NCBI RefSeq assembly: GCF_010550245.1
Contig: NZ_JAAGLU010000044.1
Coordinates: forward strand, 1 to 64,000
DNA length: 64,000 nucleotides
Origin: Streptomyces sp. SID12501
Lineage (GTDB): Bacteria; Actinomycetota; Actinomycetes; Streptomycetales; Streptomycetaceae
Direction: 5' to 3'
The number at the start of each line of letters is the position of its first letter. The stretch's first letter is position 1. Shown one piece after another: positions 7,611 to 15,234 of the stretch. The notes under the pieces are model-generated. The model ran no database searches. It was not told the origin of the DNA and saw nothing but the letters and a program-made list of their open reading frames with translations. A program made the translations under genes and the position numbers.

Positions 7611-8738
7611 GGGGTGCTCCCCTCGGCTGGAGTGACGGAGCGGTCGGCCGGAGCCGTGAAGGAGGGTGGCGGAAGCGGCCGTCGGGGTTGAGGCGATCGA
7701 GGAGGCTGTATGCGGAGGGGTGGTTTGCGGGGCTTTGGCGGGCCGAGGCACCGTGGTGGTCGGCGATGCGGCCTCAGGGGAGCTGGCGGAAGGGGCCGGG
7801 GCGGCACGGGCCGTGTCGCGGAGGAAGCGGAGGGACTGTTCGGCGTGGTGGGGGCCCGCGTGGGAGTGGCGGGGTAGCTCCACGACGGTCAGGCCCTGAT
7901 AGCCGGTGGCGGCCAGCGCGGCGAGTACGGGCGGGAAGTCGATCTCCCCGTCGCCGAACGGGAGGTGTTCGTGGATCCCGCGGCGCATGTCCTCGATCTG
8001 GACGTGGCGCAGCCAGGGCGCGGCGGCACGGACGCAGTCGGTGGGAGGGAGTGGTTCGAGGCACTGGCAGTGACCGATGTCGAGGGTGAGTCCGAGGGCC
8101 TTGGGGTCGTCGAGTGCGTGGCGGAGGTGGTGGAAGTCGGCGATGGTGGCGAGGAGATGGCCGGGTTCGGGTTCGACGGCGAGCGGGACGCCGGCTGCGG
8201 TGGCCGCGTCCAGGACGGGGGCGAGGGCTTCGGTCAGGCGGTGCCAGGCGGTGCCCGGGTCCGTGCCGGCGGGGGTGATGCCGCTGAAGCAGTGCACGGC
8301 GTGGGCACCGAGGTCCGCGGCAACTCGGACAGCGGTGAGCAGGAGGTCGACGCGTCGTGAGCGGTCGTCCGGGTCGGGGTCGAGGAGAGAGGGGCCGTGT
8401 TTGCGGCGCGGGTCGAGTACGTAGCGGGCGCCGGTTTCCACGGTGACGCCGAGACCGAGGGTGTTCAGGCGGCGGGCGATCTGGCGGGTGCGGGCGGGGA
8501 GGTCGGGAGCGAGCGGGTCGAGATGCATGTGGTCGAGGGTCAGGCCGACGCCGTCGTAGCCGAGGTCGGCGAGCAGGCCGAGGGCCTCGTCGAGGCGGAG
8601 GTCGGTGAGGCCGTTGGTTCCGTAGCCGAAGCGGAGGGGGGCGGTGGAGGGGTCGTACGGAGCCATGGACCGGGCGCGTCCCCGGTTGCCCCGGTCCTGT
8701 GCACCGCCTCGGGGCGCCGGGTCGGGTGAGGCGCTCAT
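6927..8738 (-). CDS. Fused TIM-barrel sugar isomerase/epimerase-like + EboA domain protein
   Basis: A single open frame of 603 residues. Its ATG overlaps the stop of the inositol-phosphate-synthase-like gene (ATGA), which fixes the start; another ATG follows at 8666. Residues about 30-300 are a xylose-isomerase-like barrel: FGYGTNGLTDLRLDEAL, GYDGVGLTLDHMHLD, VETGARYVLDPRRKHGP, HCFSGI, AVEPEPGHLLATI, LTLDIGHCQCLEP, HVQIEDMRRGIHEHLPFGDG and TVVELPRHSHAGPHHA. A P/A/S/T-rich stretch of about 70 residues then leads straight into EboA at residue 377 with no stop codon. In other ebo clusters I know these as separate proteins, so this is either a natural fusion or loss of a stop; resequencing of 7600-7850 would tell. 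An internal start could still release EboA alone. Confidence 0.7.
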   Translation of the reverse strand: MSASPDPAPRGGAQDRGNRGRARSMAPYDPSTAPLRFGYGTNGLTDLRLDEALGLLADLGYDGVGLTLDHMHLDPLAPDLPARTRQIARRLNTLGLGVTVETGARYVLDPRRKHGPSLLDPDPDDRSRRVDLLLTAVRVAADLGAHAVHCFSGITPAGTDPGTAWHRLTEALAPVLDAATAAGVPLAVEPEPGHLLATIADFHHLRHALDDPKALGLTLDIGHCQCLEPLPPTDCVRAAAPWLRHVQIEDMRRGIHEHLPFGDGEIDFPPVLAALAATGYQGLTVVELPRHSHAGPHHAEQSLRFLRDTARAAPAPSASSPEAASPTTTVPRPAKAPQTTPPHTASSIASTPTAASATLLHGSGRPLRHSSRGEHPMTQPHTGPGTPTAGSPLSPTPTPPTPLVDLRTQVTAHLGETARTWLALALDEAAARPGTHGPISAWELRLAEAGRRCGTDHADAVRVLILHAAHAGPDALTRVYRQGTAAERRAVLHALPHLVAGPDALPLVEDALRTNDTSLVAAAVGPYAARHLDDHNWRHAVLKCLFTGVPVDAVADLHHRARADTELARMLDDHAAERAAAGRPVPEDLHRVLALTASEAKES

Positions 8739-10087
8739 CGGCGTTCCCCCTCGCCGTCGGCAGGTGCCCCGCCCAGTGGCCCGCTCGAACGGCGGCCCTC
8801 TGTCCCGGCACCCGCGTCCCGGTCGGCTCGCTTTCCCGACAGCCCTGACAGCCCTGACAGCCCCGTCGGAACCGCCAACTCCGCTGATCCCGCCAGTTCC
8901 GTCGGCCCCGCCGAACCCACCGGTCCAACCGCTCCAACCGCTCTCGGCACCGCTGTCCTTCCCCCGACTCGCAGCCGCTCCGCGAACCGCACCAGCTCCG
9001 CGTACTGCTCCCCCAGTCCCGCCGGGCCGTCGCCCATCGGGTCCTTGAAGTAGAAGCCGAGTTCGCTCAAGGGGCCGGAGAGACCTGTTTCGTGGGCGCG
9101 GGCGGTCAGGCGGGCCAGGTCGAGGATCAGGGGTGCCGCAAGGGCCGAGTCGCAGCCCTGCCAGGTGGTCTGGAGGATCATCCGGGTGCCGAGGAAGCCG
9201 TCGAAGGCGATGTGGTCCCACGCGGTTTTCCAGTCGCCGAGGGACGGGACGTCGTCGATGTGGACCACGCCCTCCGGTGTTGTGCCGAGGGTGTCGGTGA
9301 GGACGCGTTCCTTGCCGGCGTTCTTCGCCGCCGCCGCGGAGGGGTCGGTGAGGGACGCGCCGTCTCCCCCGCCGAGGAGGTTGGTGCCCGACCAGGCGCG
9401 GACCTCCAGCGCCCGTTGCCTGAACATCGGGCCGAGGACCGACCTGAGCAGCGTCTGACCGGTTTTGCCGTCCCGGCCCGCGTAGGGCAGCCCGCTCGTC
9501 GCCGCCGTGTGGGCGAGCGCCGGGTGGTGCAGCCCCGTCGACGGTGTGAAGTTGACGTACGGGCAACCGGCGCGCAGGGCAGCCGCCGCGTACAGCGAGC
9601 TCGGCGGGAGGGCGGTGCCCTTCGGGGCCGGCTCCGTGGAGGCGACGTTCACCACCACGGCTCGGTCCAGGTCGTGGCGTCGTACGAAGTCCTGGATGTC
9701 TGCGGCGAAGGTCGTCACCAGGCCGTTCGGGGTTCGGTTCGTGTCGCCGGGAGTCGGAGCGCCGGGTCTGATCTCCCGGTCCACGGCGGCCAGTTCAGAG
9801 GCGATGGCCGAGGGGAGTCCGTAGGGCAGGACTCCTGCTGCCGTCAGCGCCTCGGCACGTTTGGGCAGCGGGCAGTCCACGGTGTCGTGGCCGCCGAAGA
9901 CGAGCGCGGACAGGGGCGGAAGGTCGCAGTCCGTGAACGGGGGTGTCTCGGTGACCATGCCCGTGGGGCGGTGCAGTCCCGCTGTCACGGCGGCGCAGCC
10001 CGCGACGACGGTGGTGGCGACGGAGCCACCGGCTCCGATCAGCCATACCCCCACACGAGTTCGAGGGTGAGACGACGACGTGGACAT
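8735..10087 (-). CDS. myo-Inositol-1(3)-phosphate synthase-like protein
   Basis: A 450-residue protein. The NAD-binding Rossmann start is GVWLIGAGGSVATTVVAG (residues 13-30). Further family signatures are VVNVASTEP, FTPSTGLHHPAL, GRDGKTGQTLLRSVLGPMF, WSGTNLLGGGDG, HIAFDGFLGTRM, LAAPLILDL and FYFKDPMGDGPAGLGEQY, with Lys and Asp at the expected active-site positions. The last 70 or so residues are a low-complexity G/A/S/P tail with GLSG repeats that is unlikely to be structured. The ATG has AAGGAGG upstream, and its stop overlaps the next gene. It makes or uses a cyclitol phosphate. In this ebo-like operon it stands where a sugar-phosphate cyclase (EboD) is expected, an inference from gene order. 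Confidence 0.85.
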   Translation of the reverse strand: MSTSSSHPRTRVGVWLIGAGGSVATTVVAGCAAVTAGLHRPTGMVTETPPFTDCDLPPLSALVFGGHDTVDCPLPKRAEALTAAGVLPYGLPSAIASELAAVDREIRPGAPTPGDTNRTPNGLVTTFAADIQDFVRRHDLDRAVVVNVASTEPAPKGTALPPSSLYAAAALRAGCPYVNFTPSTGLHHPALAHTAATSGLPYAGRDGKTGQTLLRSVLGPMFRQRALEVRAWSGTNLLGGGDGASLTDPSAAAAKNAGKERVLTDTLGTTPEGVVHIDDVPSLGDWKTAWDHIAFDGFLGTRMILQTTWQGCDSALAAPLILDLARLTARAHETGLSGPLSELGFYFKDPMGDGPAGLGEQYAELVRFAERLRVGGRTAVPRAVGAVGPVGSAGPTELAGSAELAVPTGLSGLSGLSGKRADRDAGAGTEGRRSSGPLGGAPADGEGERR

Positions 10088-10112
10088 GGACAGCCTCCTT
10101 GTCGTTCACGGT

Positions 10113-10137
10113 TTGTCGATCACCGGTTGTCGATCAC
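10113..10137. repeat. Direct repeat in the promoter region of the ebo-like operon
   Basis: TTGTCGATCAC occurs at 10113-10123 and again at 10127-10137, 14 bp apart, just upstream of the inositol-phosphate-synthase-like gene in a 136-bp gap. It could bind a regulator; no match to a known operator is recognised. Confidence 0.35.
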
Positions 10138-10223
10138 GGTGTTCACACCCTCCGGCGGCAGGCCGGGAAGGGAAGGGCGGGAAGGCGGCGGGCGGAGGTC
10201 CGGCGTCCCCCGCCCGCCGCCGC

Positions 10224-11582
10224 TCAGTCGCCCTGAGCGGCCGGGCTCGCCGGCGCGGTCACGGGCAGTTCTTTGATCCGGATGTCACGGAAGGACACCT
10301 GGTCGCCGACTCCGTGGTTCTGGATGCCGAGGTGACCGTCCCGCAGGCTGCGGGCCGGATCGGTGTTGGTGAAATCGTTGATCTTCACGCCGTTGAGCCA
10401 GACGCGGAGCCGTTCGCCCTCCACCCGGAGCTCGTACGTGTTCCACTCCCCCGGCGGATTCAGCGCACGGTCGCGCTTCCTGACGTCGGCGGAGCGGAAG
10501 CCGTACACGGCCCCGGTGGTGCGGTCGGGGGCGTCGGTCGCGTCGATCTGGATCTCGTAGCCCTTGTCGACCGCCGACCACGGGTCGTCCGAGGGCGGAA
10601 AGCCCACGAACACACCGGAGTTGTCGTAGCCGCGGGCCTTCCAGTCCAGCTTCAGCGAGTAGGCGCCGAAGCTACGGGCGGCGTACCAGAGCAGGCCCAT
10701 GCCGCCGGACGACGTCAGCGTGCCGTCGTCGGAGACGGTGAACGTGCCGGGGCCCGCCTGTTGCCACCCTGACTGTGAGGTGCCGTCGAAGAGTGGCTGG
10801 TAGCCGTTCTCCGGGCGGCAGTCCGCCTGGGCCTTGCCGGTGGCCCAGCGGAGTCCGCCCAACAGGTGCTGCCGGAGGGCCGGTTCGGTGTAGGCGGACG
10901 ACAGGTGGCCGACGCCTGTGTAGAAGGAGCGTCCGCCCGCGTAGTTCTGGCACCAGGCGATCGGGTGGTCGCCGTTCATGGTGCCGCCGGTGTACGACGA
11001 CTCGTCGAGGGAGGCCAGGACGTGCACTGAACTCCGTGGATTGGAGCGGTAGTTGTACCACTCGTCGGTACGGTTCCAGTCCGTGCCCAGCGTGGCGGTC
11101 GCCGGGTGGGCGCGGTCCTCCACCACCGTCCGGGCCTGCTGGATCGCCGGGTGCCCCTGGAAGTAGGCGCCGACGAGGCCGCCGTAGAACGCCCAGTCGT
11201 ACTCGGTGTCGGCCGCCGCGTGGATGCCCATGTAGCCGCCGCCGTGGTGGATGTAGCTTTCGAACGACGACTGTTGACGGTTCGTCAGGACATCGCCGGT
11301 CGTCGAGAGGAAGACGACGGCCGCGTACCGGCGGAGGTTCGCCGGGTTGAACGCCGCCGCGTCCTCCGTCGCGTCGACCCGGAAGCCGGCGCTCGCGCCG
11401 AGCTCCTTGAGCGCCGTGATGCCGTCGGGGATGGAGTCGTGCCGGAAGGCTGCCGTCTTGGAGAAGACCAGCACCCGGTCGACGTGCCGTGGTGCGGGCT
11501 CGGAGGCTGCCGGGGTCGACACGCCTCCAAGGAGAAGTGCCGTGCCCACAACAGCGTTGACGGTAAGTCCTGTTGATCGCAT
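10224..11582 (-). CDS. Secreted ThuA-like + DUF1080 (3-keto-disaccharide hydrolase) protein
   Basis: A 452-residue exported protein with an N-terminal Sec signal (TVNAVVGTALLLGGVSTPAAS). Residues about 35-245 are a ThuA-like, glutamine-amidotransferase-fold domain: VLVFSKTAAFRHDSIPDGI, GGGYMGIHAAADTEYDW, TDEWYNY and YTGVGHLSSAY. Residues about 255-440 are a DUF1080 concanavalin-like domain: FDGTSQSGW, LKLDWKARGYDNSGVFVGFP, GYEIQID, GAVYGF, GEWNTYELRVEGERLRVWLNG and HLGIQNHG. DUF1080 members include 3-keto-disaccharide hydrolases. Its start is 12 bp after the stop of the sugar-dehydrogenase-like gene, so the pair is co-transcribed. The combination suggests extracellular oxidation followed by cleavage of glycosides. 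Confidence 0.85.
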   Translation of the reverse strand: MRSTGLTVNAVVGTALLLGGVSTPAASEPAPRHVDRVLVFSKTAAFRHDSIPDGITALKELGASAGFRVDATEDAAAFNPANLRRYAAVVFLSTTGDVLTNRQQSSFESYIHHGGGYMGIHAAADTEYDWAFYGGLVGAYFQGHPAIQQARTVVEDRAHPATATLGTDWNRTDEWYNYRSNPRSSVHVLASLDESSYTGGTMNGDHPIAWCQNYAGGRSFYTGVGHLSSAYTEPALRQHLLGGLRWATGKAQADCRPENGYQPLFDGTSQSGWQQAGPGTFTVSDDGTLTSSGGMGLLWYAARSFGAYSLKLDWKARGYDNSGVFVGFPPSDDPWSAVDKGYEIQIDATDAPDRTTGAVYGFRSADVRKRDRALNPPGEWNTYELRVEGERLRVWLNGVKINDFTNTDPARSLRDGHLGIQNHGVGDQVSFRDIRIKELPVTAPASPAAQGD

Positions 11583-11594
11583 GGCGCACTCCCC

Positions 11595-14108
11595 TCAGCC
11601 CGTGGTGAAGGCGAAGTCGTCCACCTCGAACAGGTCACCGCTCGCGGCTCCCTTGAAGACCAGGTAGAGCGTTGTGGTGCCCTGCGGGGCGTGGGACAGC
11701 CTGGCGGTGACGTCCTGGTAGGTGTCCCAGCCGCCGGTCGCCGGTACGGTCGCTCGGCCGAGAACCTTGCCGGTCGGTGAACCCGCGCGGATCTCCAGCC
11801 TGCCACCCGGGCCGGCCGAGGCGACGCGTGCCGTGAGCGACTTGGCGTTGCTCAGGACGTACGGCGTGAAGGCGATCCAGTCGCCGTTGTCGATGTCGCC
11901 GACTGCCTTGCCGCCGTTCGCCGACTCCCGTGAACTCACCACTGTGCCCGAGGAGTTGTTGAAGTGCTCGGCCTGGCGGTGGTCGGGCTGGACGACGTTC
12001 TGGTCGTGGGTGGTCAGGGGTGCCTGGCCGCCGCCACCGAGGTCGGTGTACTGGGCGTCGAAGACCCCGAAGATGTTGGCGTCCGGGTCGTGGCCGCCGT
12101 CGGCGCTGGTCTGGATGGTGCCGGAGCAGCCGTTCGCCGAGGTCTGGGGGTGGCCGTGGCTGTCGTGGCCGAGGATGAAGGTGACCTGGACCTTGGTGCA
12201 GTCGATGGACCGGCCGTCCTCCCGGTCGGTGACCCTCACCTTGAACGGGATCGCGTCACCGAACGCGAACAGCTGCCCGTCCTGCGGGAGTTGGAGGACC
12301 ACCTTGGGTGCGGTGTTGCCGACCACGACCTGGACGCTCGCGGCGCCGGTACGGCCGGTGGTGTCCTTGGCGGTCACCGTCGCCGTGTACGTCCCGTTCT
12401 TCCGGTACTTGTGGGAGGGGTTCGCGGCGGTCGACGTACCGCCGTCGCCGAAGTCCCAGCTGTAGGTGAGGGCGTCGCCGTCCTGGTCGGTGGTGCCGGC
12501 GGAGGAGAACCTCACCTTCAGCGGGGCCTGGCCGGAGGTGACGTCGGCGGCGGCCTGCGCGACCGGGGAGTGGCCGTCGGTGGCGTTCTCGACGCGGTAG
12601 AGGGCAGAGTGCTCGTCGCCGCCGAACCACGAGATGCCGTAGTCGAGGACGTACAGTGCGCCGTCCGGCCCGAAGGCCATGTCCATCACCTGGGTGCCGG
12701 TCCACGGAATGTCGCTGATGGACTGGACGGTCCCGGCGCCGTCGCTGGTGATCCGCTTGATCCAGCGGCGGCCGAACTCACCGGCGAAGAAGTCGCCGTC
12801 GTAGGCCTCCGGGAACTTGACCGGGGAGTCGAGCGAGGCGTCGTAGTGGTAGACCGGACCGCCCATCGGGGACTCGGAGCCGTCTCCGAACTCCGGTACG
12901 GACGGGCCGTTGTACGGGATCCAGGCGGCCTGCGCCGGGGGAAGGTCGGTGAGGCCGGTGTTGTTGGGCGAGGTGTTCTTCGGGGCGGCGCAGTCGAAGG
13001 CGGCGCCCGATGTGCCGGTCGCGAAGTCGTAGTCCACGTAAGGGTCGTTGGCGCCGGTGCAGTAGGGCCAGCCGAAGTTGCCGGGCCCGGTGACACGGGC
13101 GAACTCGACCTGGCCCGCGGGGCCTCGGGCCGGGTCTGCCGCGCCCGCGTCAGGACCGTACTCGCCGATGTAGAGGATGCCGGTCGCTTTGTCGACGCTG
13201 AAGCGGAACGGGTTGCGGAAGCCCATCGCGTAGATCTCGGGGCGTGTCCTGTCCGTGCCGGGCGCGAACAGGTTGCCGGCCGGGACGGTGTACGAGCCGT
13301 CCGCTCCGACCTTGACGCGCAGGATCTTGCCGCGCAGGTCGTTGGTGTTGCCGGCCGAACGCTGGGCGTCGAAGGCCGGGTTGCGGTTCGCGCGCTCGTC
13401 GATGGGCGTGAACCCGTCGGACTGGAAGGGGTTGGTGTCGTCGCCCGTCGACAGGTACAGGTTGCCCGCCGCGTCGAAGTCGATGTCACCGCCGACATGG
13501 CAGCACAGGCCGCGCGAGGCCGGGACGTCGAGGATCTTCTTCTCGCTGGCGTTGTCGAGGGTGCCGTCGGCGTTGAGGACGAACCGGGAGAGCCGGTTGA
13601 CGCCGTCGAAGGGCGCGAAGTCGGCTGCGGTGCCCGTCTCGGGGGCGTCGCCCGCCGGGGTGTTCAACGGGGGTGCGTAGTAGAGGTAGATGAAGCGGTT
13701 GGAACTGAACTGCGGGTCCACGCCGATGCCTTGAAGGCCCTCTTCGTCGTGGGAGTAGACATCGAGCTTGCCGGCCGGCCGGGTGTTTCCGGCGGCGTCG
13801 GTGATGCGGAGTTCGCCGTCGCGCGAGGTGTGCAGGACCGAGCGGTCCGGGAGGACGGCGAGCGACATGGGCTCGCCGACCTCCGGTTCGCCCTTGGCCA
13901 GGGTGACCTGCTGGAAGTCCTCGGCGGCAGCCGCGGCGGGGGGAGCCGCCGGGGCGGCGACGGCTGCGCCGGCCTGGGGTGCGACCAGGGTCAGTGACGC
14001 TCCCGCGAGCAACGCGCCCGTGAACAGGGCGAGCGCTCTGCGGACTTGGGGGTGTCGTCTGCGACTCGCGATTCTTCCGGTGCGGGTGGGGCCGTCTTTC
14101 GCGTGCAC
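11595..14108 (-). CDS. Secreted glucose/sorbosone dehydrogenase-like protein with PKD and CBM6 modules
   Basis: An 837-residue exported protein. The GTG start at 14106-14108 is chosen because GGAGG lies at 14114-14118; longer frames lack a ribosome site. The basic leader with RRALALFTGALLAGASLTL is a signal peptide. The first half is a PQQ-type sugar dehydrogenase beta-propeller: LPDRSVLHTSRDGELRI, EEGLQGIGVDPQFSSNRFIY, HVGGDIDFDAAGNLYLSTGD, ILRVKVGADG, GFRNPFRFSVD, GPGNFGWPYC and FGPDGALYVLDYG. A PKD domain follows (YSWDFGDGGTSTAANPSH), then a stretch I cannot assign, and a C-terminal CBM6 (ESANGGKAVGDIDNGDWIAF ... FEVDDFAF). Role: oxidation of polysaccharide-derived sugars outside the cell, inferred. 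Confidence 0.85.
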   Translation of the reverse strand: MHAKDGPTRTGRIASRRRHPQVRRALALFTGALLAGASLTLVAPQAGAAVAAPAAPPAAAAAEDFQQVTLAKGEPEVGEPMSLAVLPDRSVLHTSRDGELRITDAAGNTRPAGKLDVYSHDEEGLQGIGVDPQFSSNRFIYLYYAPPLNTPAGDAPETGTAADFAPFDGVNRLSRFVLNADGTLDNASEKKILDVPASRGLCCHVGGDIDFDAAGNLYLSTGDDTNPFQSDGFTPIDERANRNPAFDAQRSAGNTNDLRGKILRVKVGADGSYTVPAGNLFAPGTDRTRPEIYAMGFRNPFRFSVDKATGILYIGEYGPDAGAADPARGPAGQVEFARVTGPGNFGWPYCTGANDPYVDYDFATGTSGAAFDCAAPKNTSPNNTGLTDLPPAQAAWIPYNGPSVPEFGDGSESPMGGPVYHYDASLDSPVKFPEAYDGDFFAGEFGRRWIKRITSDGAGTVQSISDIPWTGTQVMDMAFGPDGALYVLDYGISWFGGDEHSALYRVENATDGHSPVAQAAADVTSGQAPLKVRFSSAGTTDQDGDALTYSWDFGDGGTSTAANPSHKYRKNGTYTATVTAKDTTGRTGAASVQVVVGNTAPKVVLQLPQDGQLFAFGDAIPFKVRVTDREDGRSIDCTKVQVTFILGHDSHGHPQTSANGCSGTIQTSADGGHDPDANIFGVFDAQYTDLGGGGQAPLTTHDQNVVQPDHRQAEHFNNSSGTVVSSRESANGGKAVGDIDNGDWIAFTPYVLSNAKSLTARVASAGPGGRLEIRAGSPTGKVLGRATVPATGGWDTYQDVTARLSHAPQGTTTLYLVFKGAASGDLFEVDDFAFTTG

Positions 14109-14214
14109 GAATGCCTCCAGAATGGAGCTCGTGGTACATGCGGGTGCGATACGCCGGGGTGCGCCGTCACCCCGGAACATTCAGAAGCAGCTCGGTGGAA
14201 CGTTCAGGAGCGGC

Positions 14215-15219
14215 TCAGTCGTTGCTGCCGAACGCCGCGTCGAACGAGGCCGACGGCGGGTCGAAGTCGTACGCCTTGAGGCGGGTCAGCGCCTCGGGGG
14301 CGCCCTGGAGCCGGTCCATGCCGGCGTCCTCCCACTCCACGGAGATGGGCCCCCGGTAGTCGATGGAGCGCAGCATGCGGAAGACGTCCTCCCAGGGGAC
14401 GTCGCCATGGCCGGCCGACACGAAGTCCCAGCCGCGCCGCGGGTCGCCCCAGGGCAGATGCGAGCCGAGGCGGCCGTTGCGGCCGTCGAGCCGCTTGCGG
14501 GCCTCCTTGCAGTCGACGTGGTATATCCGGTCGCGGAAGTCCCACAGGAAGCCGACCGGGTCGAGGTCCTGCCACACGAAGTGCGAGGGGTCGAAGTTCA
14601 GACCGAAGGCCGGCCGGTGGTCGACTGCCGTCAGCGCACGCTGGGTTGTCCAGTAGTCATAGGCGATCTCGCTCGGGTGGACCTCGTGTGCGAACCGCAC
14701 GCCCTGGGCGTCGAAGACGTCGAGGATCGGGTTCCAGCGGTCGGCGAAGTCCTGGTAGCCGCGGTCGATCATCGACTCGGGGGCGGGCGGGAACATGGCG
14801 ACGAGGTGCCAGATCGCGGAGCCGGTGAAGCCGATGACGGTGTCGACGCCGAAGGCCGCGGCGGCCCGTGCCGTGTCGGCGATCTCGGCCGCCGCACGCT
14901 GCCGTACTCCCTCAGCGTCGCCGTCGCCCCAGATACGGGCGGGCAGGATCGCCTGGTGCCGCTCGTCGATGATGGCGTCACAGACGGCCTGGCCGACCAG
15001 ATGGTTGGAGATCGCCCAGCACTTGAGGCCGTACTTGTCGAGGAGTTGGTGACGCCCCTCCAGATAGGACGGGTCCGCCAGGGCCTTGTCGACCTCGAAG
15101 TGGTCGCCCCAGCAGGCGAGTTCGAGTCCGTCGTAGCCGAAGTCACGGGCGAGGCGGCAGACCTCTTCGAGAGGCAGGTCGGCCCACTGGCCGGTGAAAA
15201 GTGTGAAGTCGCGCGGCAT
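14215..15219 (-). CDS. Cytoplasmic sugar phosphate isomerase/epimerase-like TIM-barrel protein
   Basis: A 334-residue protein without a signal peptide. The barrel signature is clear: FTLFTGQWADLPLEEV, GYDGLELACWGDHFEV, CWAISNHLVGQAVCD, TVIGFTGSAIWH, VRFAHEVHPSEIAYDYWTT, GLNFDPSHFVWQDLDP, IYHVDCKEAR, DFVSAGHGDVPWED and ISVEWEDAGMDR. The Glu/Asp/His/Glu metal ligands are in place. Its start is 15 nt after the stop of the Gfo/Idh-type dehydrogenase, so the two are co-expressed. Such pairs commonly act together on 3-keto sugars, inositols or glycosides (dehydrogenase plus isomerase, epimerase or lyase). The specific substrate is not visible. Confidence 0.85.
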   Translation of the reverse strand: MPRDFTLFTGQWADLPLEEVCRLARDFGYDGLELACWGDHFEVDKALADPSYLEGRHQLLDKYGLKCWAISNHLVGQAVCDAIIDERHQAILPARIWGDGDAEGVRQRAAAEIADTARAAAAFGVDTVIGFTGSAIWHLVAMFPPAPESMIDRGYQDFADRWNPILDVFDAQGVRFAHEVHPSEIAYDYWTTQRALTAVDHRPAFGLNFDPSHFVWQDLDPVGFLWDFRDRIYHVDCKEARKRLDGRNGRLGSHLPWGDPRRGWDFVSAGHGDVPWEDVFRMLRSIDYRGPISVEWEDAGMDRLQGAPEALTRLKAYDFDPPSASFDAAFGSND

Positions 15220-15234
15220 TCTCGTCGAGCCTCC

